From: CAZART01 sp964487555
GTDB taxonomy: Bacteria > Bacteroidota > Rhodothermia > Rhodothermales > VXPQ01
Length of the DNA: 64,000 nucleotides
NCBI GenBank assembly: GCA_964487555.1
Contig: CAZART010000011.1
Location: forward strand, 1-64,000
Direction: 5' to 3'
Translations under genes and position numbers: made by a program
Part shown: positions 60,261-64,000 of the stretch, piece after piece
How the letters are laid out: every line of letters begins with the position of its first letter
Position numbering within the stretch: position 1 is the stretch's first letter
Notes under the pieces: generated by a model
Databases searched by the model: none
Told to the model about the DNA's origin: nothing
Seen by the model: only the letters and a program-made list of their open reading frames with translations

Positions 60261-62040
60261 TTTCAACCTCTTCAGCGAGCGACTCTGCTTCGGCAATCAG
60301 ATCTTCGATAGCGTTTAACCCTTGCTTCCAGAAAGCCGGGTCCGTTAAATCAATACCTAGCCGGCTCAGAAGGATGTGCGGCCAATTCGAACCACCAGCT
60401 TCCAGCAAACCGACGTACCTCGCCGGAAATCCGCCCTCATCTTCCAAATACCTCGCGTAAAGTGCGAGTACGAGCAGCTCCCCGAAGGCATAGGCATACA
60501 CGTAGCCCGGCGTGTGCAGGAAATGCGGTATGTAGCTCCACCAGTGCTTGTAGTGCTCACCCAGTGTGACGCTGCCCCGAAACATCTCGCGCTGCGTGCC
60601 CAGCCACAGATCGCCGAACTGATCGGCCGTCAGCTCGCCGTCGGCGCGGCGTGACGTATGGATGCGGTCCTCGAACCGATTCATCGCTACCTGGCGAAAA
60701 ACGGTCGCGATCGTATCGTCGATCTTTCCCACGATCATGGCGAGCCTGTTCCTGGGATCATCCTCGACCTTAATCAGCCGCTGAAACACGAGCATCTCGC
60801 CGAAGACGGAGGCCATTTCGGCGGTCGTCAGCGGCGTATCGGATTGAAGCACACCCTGCTTACGCGAGAGGTACTGATGAACGCCGTGCCCGAGCTCGTG
60901 GGCCAGCGTCTGCACGTCACGCACGCGCCCGGTGTAGTTCATCATGATGTACGGATGTGCACTCGGAACGGCGCCGTGGCTAAATGCGCCTCCCCGCTTA
61001 CCCGGTCGTACGGGGGCGTCGATCCAGTTTCGCTCGAAAAAGTACCTGGCAATGGCACCTGTTTGCTGATGGAACGAGGTGTAGGAGTCGAGCACGATGT
61101 CCTTAGCTTCATCCCAGCCGTACTTCGTATCCGCATCACCGATCGGCGCATACCGATCGTAGTCCATCATCTCGTCGACCCCGAGTAAGCGTTGTTTCAG
61201 ACGATAGTAGCGACCACACAGGTCGTAGCGCGAAGTCACGGCTTCGATGAGTGCGTCGACGGTTTCGTCCGAGACTTCGTTCGAGAGATTCCGGCTCGAC
61301 AGCCAATGCTTGTAGCCACGCAGACGGTCGTCCGAGCTCTTATCCGCAAGAACCGTATTGAAGACGAAGGTCAGCTCCCGCTGGTGGTTCGAGAGCCCCT
61401 CGGTGAGCGCCATCGCCGCCTTCCGTCGGACGTCCCGGTCGGATTCGTGCAGGCGAGAGAGAGTCTCCTGCTCGGTAAGCTCTTCGCCGTCGACGTAGAA
61501 CCGGGCCGCGCCCAGCGTCTCATCGAAAAAGCGATTCCAGGCCGTACGGCCCGTGATGGACTTTTCGGAAAGGATCTTTTCTTCCGGCTCCGAGAGCAGG
61601 TAATCCTTCTGGAGACGCTGAAGCTCGAGATAGTGGCGATAGTGTGAAAGCGCATCCTCGTTCAGGAGAGCACGCGCACGCTCGTCATCGAGCTCGGCCC
61701 ATTCCAGTTCAAAGAAGATGAGCTTCTGACTGGTCTTGGTGTACGCCTCGCGGACGCTCTGGAGAAGAGCGCCGCGCGCCGCATCGTTCGTGTCGGTCGA
61801 CCAGTTTAGATACGCGTATGTGTAGGCACGACCCAGGCTATCCTGCAGGTCTTCGAATGCTTTCAACGCCTCAGCGAATTCGGAGGCCGAAAGCTCGGCG
61901 AGCGTGCCTCGATACCGCAGAGCAAACGATTCAGCCTTCTCGTCCGCCAGTGAATGATCTTGAGTGAGAGATTCCTTCGATGGGTATAAATCGGCGAGAT
62001 CCCAGTAGACCTCCTCCGCTCCCGTCTTTTCTTGAGCCAT
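60247..62040 (-). CDS. pepF: Oligoendopeptidase F (M3 family)
   Basis: A 597-residue zinc metallopeptidase that cuts short peptides in the cytoplasm. HELGHG holds the HExxH zinc site at His381, Glu382 and His385, with the third ligand Glu expected about 28 residues later in TTAEMASVFGE. The remaining length fits the M3B family, including YMMNYTGRVRDVQTLAHELG before the zinc site. ATG 62040. It overlaps the downstream secreted-protein gene by 14 bp. Confidence 0.93.
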   Translation of the reverse strand: MAQEKTGAEEVYWDLADLYPSKESLTQDHSLADEKAESFALRYRGTLAELSASEFAEALKAFEDLQDSLGRAYTYAYLNWSTDTNDAARGALLQSVREAYTKTSQKLIFFELEWAELDDERARALLNEDALSHYRHYLELQRLQKDYLLSEPEEKILSEKSITGRTAWNRFFDETLGAARFYVDGEELTEQETLSRLHESDRDVRRKAAMALTEGLSNHQRELTFVFNTVLADKSSDDRLRGYKHWLSSRNLSNEVSDETVDALIEAVTSRYDLCGRYYRLKQRLLGVDEMMDYDRYAPIGDADTKYGWDEAKDIVLDSYTSFHQQTGAIARYFFERNWIDAPVRPGKRGGAFSHGAVPSAHPYIMMNYTGRVRDVQTLAHELGHGVHQYLSRKQGVLQSDTPLTTAEMASVFGEMLVFQRLIKVEDDPRNRLAMIVGKIDDTIATVFRQVAMNRFEDRIHTSRRADGELTADQFGDLWLGTQREMFRGSVTLGEHYKHWWSYIPHFLHTPGYVYAYAFGELLVLALYARYLEDEGGFPARYVGLLEAGGSNWPHILLSRLGIDLTDPAFWKQGLNAIEDLIAEAESLAEEVENAPA

Positions 62041-62110
62041 GAACGTCCGGCTTCTTCCTTCCTATGTGCGCTGGAGATGAAATACGGACGAAGGCGCCTT
62101 GTAGAGGAAT

Positions 62111-62524
62111 CTAATCCTCCTCTCCTTCGCCGTTCTCCTGAGAAATGAGGTAATCTTCGATACTGCCGACGACGATCTTAACTTCGTCATCGACCTCTAC
62201 GGCGAGAATGTCGCCCGCTCGAATCATCTTCTTGATTTTCTTGCGGTCAATCTTCTTGAGAATACGGCGGGCTTCCGTCCGCGTTACGGTATCCTCTCGA
62301 TAACCCTCTGAAAACGAGTTCAGGAACTTGAGCGTGTCCTCAGAAAGCTCGATCACTCGGATCTCTTTGTTCTCAGGTGAGAGCGCCCAACCCAGATCAG
62401 CGTCAATCAGGTGGCGGTCGATCCACCGAACTAACGTTTGTTTTGAGATTTGAATGCGTTCGGAGAGCTGATCGAGCGTCATTTCCTCGATCTCGGGAAC
62501 TGGAAGTGAATTGCTTGTAGCCAC
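62111..62524 (-). CDS. Helix-turn-helix protein (MerR/excisionase-like N-domain)
   Basis: A 137-residue acidic protein. TLDQLSERIQISKQTLVRWI is a helix-turn-helix resembling MerR/excisionase DNA-binding domains, though followed by an uncharged, short recognition region; the C-terminal part has a Lys-rich helix (RRILKKIDRKKIKKMIRAG) and ends in acidic residues (ENGEGEED). GTG 62524 is used; ATG 62482 (MTLDQLSERI) is a serious alternative and GTG 62596 less so. No clear target or partner is adjacent. Confidence 0.6.
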   Translation of the reverse strand: MATSNSLPVPEIEEMTLDQLSERIQISKQTLVRWIDRHLIDADLGWALSPENKEIRVIELSEDTLKFLNSFSEGYREDTVTRTEARRILKKIDRKKIKKMIRAGDILAVEVDDEVKIVVGSIEDYLISQENGEGEED

Positions 62525-62644
62525 GTGCGTCAAACGTATTTGTGCGGGTAACCATGCCCGTTTATACGTCGATTCCACACGTTTTCGTTCCTGCACCGGT
62601 CCAATGACACGTCAGCGAATGCCCACGAGCATCCATAGAGACGT

Positions 62645-62959
62645 TTACTGATCCCACTTGGCCAGCGACAGATCATCACGAGAATGGCCGTAGAAGAACC
62701 CGAGAAGGAGGCCTTGCAGAAGCACTTCCGCTTCTTCGACAGAGACGTCGAACGTCTGGTTCACACACCGCATTCGGACACCTCGCACACTCGCGTCGAA
62801 CTCGGTGATCAGCCCGAAATCCTTGCAGATTCGAAGCATCTCTTTAAATGTTGGCTCCGGATAGTCGGCAACGGCTCTCTTGATTCGACTGTACGCAATC
62901 ACGGAAGGGAGTGTTTGGAGGTGAAACTCATCGCTTCGATATCGGATGCGGACAACCAT
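62645..62959 (-). CDS. Conserved-looking hypothetical protein
   Basis: A 104-residue soluble protein starting at ATG 62959. RIRYRSDEFHLQTLPSVIAY and a hydrophobic C-terminal stretch (EVLLQGLLLGFFYGHSRDD) are visible, but I cannot assign a family. It lies upstream of the HTH gene on the same strand, 120 bp apart. The absence of a strong shadow partner on the other strand supports it being real. Confidence 0.5.
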   Translation of the reverse strand: MVVRIRYRSDEFHLQTLPSVIAYSRIKRAVADYPEPTFKEMLRICKDFGLITEFDASVRGVRMRCVNQTFDVSVEEAEVLLQGLLLGFFYGHSRDDLSLAKWDQ

Positions 62960-63179
62960 CTCCTCAGGGGCGGCACCGCTCTTTTAACAATTCTGTAGAA
63001 ACTGCCCTCGCAGCGCGACATTTCGCTCCGCAAGTGCTAACATGCTTGAGCGACCGGTGAGGTCTTGCAAGTTGTATTCCAATCGCCTGTGACACGGCGC
63101 TCGTTCGTGGCCGTGGACCTCGTGGACCGCCGATCGTTCACTTTTTTGCATTCATCCAACATCTCGTCCAAAGACCATT

Positions 63180-63608
63180 ATGCCTGTACGCAAAGCAGAA
63201 GCCGTGTGGGAAGGAGACCTGCCGAACGGAAATGGAACGATGAAGATGGGTACCGCCTATGAAGGCCCCTACTCGTTCGCCTCTCGGTTCCAGGAGGGAA
63301 ACGGCACGAATCCTGAGGAACTTCTTGCCGCCGCTCACGCCGGATGTTTCTCCATGGCGTTTTCCAAGGGGCTCTCCGACGCCGGCCATACACCGAATCG
63401 GATACAAACGACGGCAAAGGTGCATCTGGACAAGCAGGACGCCGGATTCGCAATCACTCGGGTCGAGCTGGTCACTGAAGCCGACGTCCCCGGAATCGGC
63501 GATGAGGCGTTTCAGAAGGCGGCCGAGGGGGCTAAGAACAACTGCCCCGTTTCGCAGCTATTCAAGGGGGCCGAGATTTCAGTTAATGCGACGTTAAGGC
63601 AGAGCTGA
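63180..63608 (+). CDS. osmC: OsmC-type organic hydroperoxide reductase
   Basis: Detoxifies organic hydroperoxides in the cytoplasm using a dithiol mechanism. The two redox cysteines are Cys56 in AHAGCFSM and Cys122 in NNCPVSQ, exactly where OsmC/Ohr proteins carry them. At 142 residues, with the OsmC-type start KAEAVWEGDLPNGNG, it is closer to OsmC than to Ohr. ATG 63180. Its stop codon lies inside the first copy of a short tandem repeat. Confidence 0.94.
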   Translation: MPVRKAEAVWEGDLPNGNGTMKMGTAYEGPYSFASRFQEGNGTNPEELLAAAHAGCFSMAFSKGLSDAGHTPNRIQTTAKVHLDKQDAGFAITRVELVTEADVPGIGDEAFQKAAEGAKNNCPVSQLFKGAEISVNATLRQS

Positions 63609-63658
63609 AAGTGCGAGCCTCAAGGGAGAGCTGAATCGCGCCGTGAAGGCAGAGCTGA
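63596..63658. repeat. Three short repeats (13 bp cores) spanning the osmC stop
   Basis: AAGGCAGAGCTGA occurs at 63596-63608 (its TGA is the osmC stop) and at 63646-63658, and AAGGGAGAGCTGA at 63622-63634. The cores are spaced 24-26 bases, and intervening bases are also partly alike (AAAGTGCG, ATCGCG, GAATGCG). Confidence 0.9.
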
Positions 63659-63674
63659 GAATGCGCCGGAGAGA

Positions 63675-64000
63675 TCAGGCCGCCGCGGTTGCGCTTTTCC
63701 CCAACACTTTGTTGATCTTGGCGCGAAGGACTTCCCTGTCAAGCGGCTTCAGGACGTACTCGTTTACGCCCGATTCAACGGCGATCAGTACATCTTCGGG
63801 CTGGTCTTTCGTCGTGACCATAATGACGGGTGTTCGGCGATACGGCTCTTTCTGACGCATCCACTGCGTTATCGAAACGCCGCTCACGGATGGCAGCGCC
63901 CAGTCCATGATAACGAGATCGAATCGGTTCTTGGCCAGCAGCCTCAGCGCATCGCCTCCGTCGTTCGTCTCCATGATCTGCTGAAAGCCCATATGCTGAA
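63675..64000 (-). CDS. CheY-like response regulator, receiver only (5' cut by window edge)
   Basis: The frame is open beyond the window end; the 3' end (TCA/stop near 63675) is complete. Visible parts are FDLVIMDWALPSVSG, with the phosphoacceptor Asp, PVIMVTTKDQPEDV (conserved Thr) and EYVLKPLDREVL (conserved Lys). The N-terminal acidic pair that would start the domain (LLVDD-type strand) lies upstream of the window. The ATG at 63992 is therefore internal. A short Ala-rich C-terminus without an output domain suggests a CheY-like protein. Confidence 0.88.
   Translation of the reverse strand, partial: QHMGFQQIMETNDGGDALRLLAKNRFDLVIMDWALPSVSGVSITQWMRQKEPYRRTPVIMVTTKDQPEDVLIAVESGVNEYVLKPLDREVLRAKINKVLGKSATAAA

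Noticed and set aside
1..64000. tRNA or rRNA genes
   Set aside because: No GTTCGANTCC-type T-loop with a matching acceptor stem, and no rRNA-like stretch, was seen on either strand.

Overview
The window is a dense piece of bacterial chromosome (about 65 genes, roughly 57% GC by eye) from a draft assembly: positions 3380-3479 are exactly 100 N, the usual placeholder for a gap of unknown size. The gene content points to the Rhodothermota/Bacteroidota side of the tree, probably a Rhodothermales-like organism. The evidence is a two-component sensor with a periplasmic double Reg_prop propeller plus Y_Y_Y domain, a glutaminyl-tRNA synthetase with a GatB-like tail, a stand-alone THX ribosomal peptide, many genes without a clear Shine-Dalgarno, and proteins that are not as acidic as those of extreme halophiles. 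The taxonomic call is an inference.

Layout. 1-6.4 kb: end of an M16 peptidase, a sugar-nucleotide epimerase, the chromosome-segregation pair scpA-scpB, a minisatellite that contains the assembly gap, rluB and guaB. 6.5-16.2 kb: a mosaic of single genes (GNAT, Xaa-Pro peptidase, flavin monooxygenase, a yhbY with a broken 5' end, PAP2 phosphatase, amidase, VOC protein, beta-carbonic anhydrase, THX). 16.2-24.5 kb: glnS on the minus strand, a TerB-like protein, two lipoproteins, a glycosyltransferase, and an RsbW-like kinase overlapping a membrane glycosyltransferase fused to a methyltransferase. 24.5-30.3 kb: mgtC-miaA, a cyclase (kynB-like), a baeRF-type release-factor homologue, a tyrosine recombinase with a nearby inverted repeat, and an MscS channel.

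30.7-35.8 kb: a DJ-1/PfpI protein and a copper operon copZ-csoR-copA with an operator-like G-tract region and four tandem repeats between copZ and csoR. A sugar-ABC ATPase and a LacI-type regulator then diverge from each other. 36.8-43.5 kb: purC, moaD-moaE with a LolC/E permease, then pruA paired with a DapB-like dehydrogenase. 43.5-50.1 kb: glycerate kinase, thiE, the tetrapyrrole operon hemA-hemC-hemD with overlapping ends, and a second Xaa-Pro peptidase. 50.2-54.8 kb: a small lipoprotein with a strong terminator, divergent from the propeller sensor kinase and its NarL-type regulator. 54.9-64 kb: PBP1A, a phosphoesterase, a nucleotidyltransferase, pepF translationally coupled to a secreted protein, an HTH protein, osmC, and a CheY-like gene cut by the window end.

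Most genes are housekeeping: cofactor synthesis, tRNA and ribosome maturation, wall synthesis, metal efflux. The less ordinary signals are the GT-methyltransferase fusion, the yhbY lacking a usable start codon, the pruA-DapB-like pair, the recombinase with an inverted repeat, and a recurring pattern of short (16-27 bp) tandem repeats lying across or just after stop codons (scpB locus, copZ, purC, osmC). I saw no tRNA, rRNA, CRISPR array, insertion sequence or recognisable defence island.
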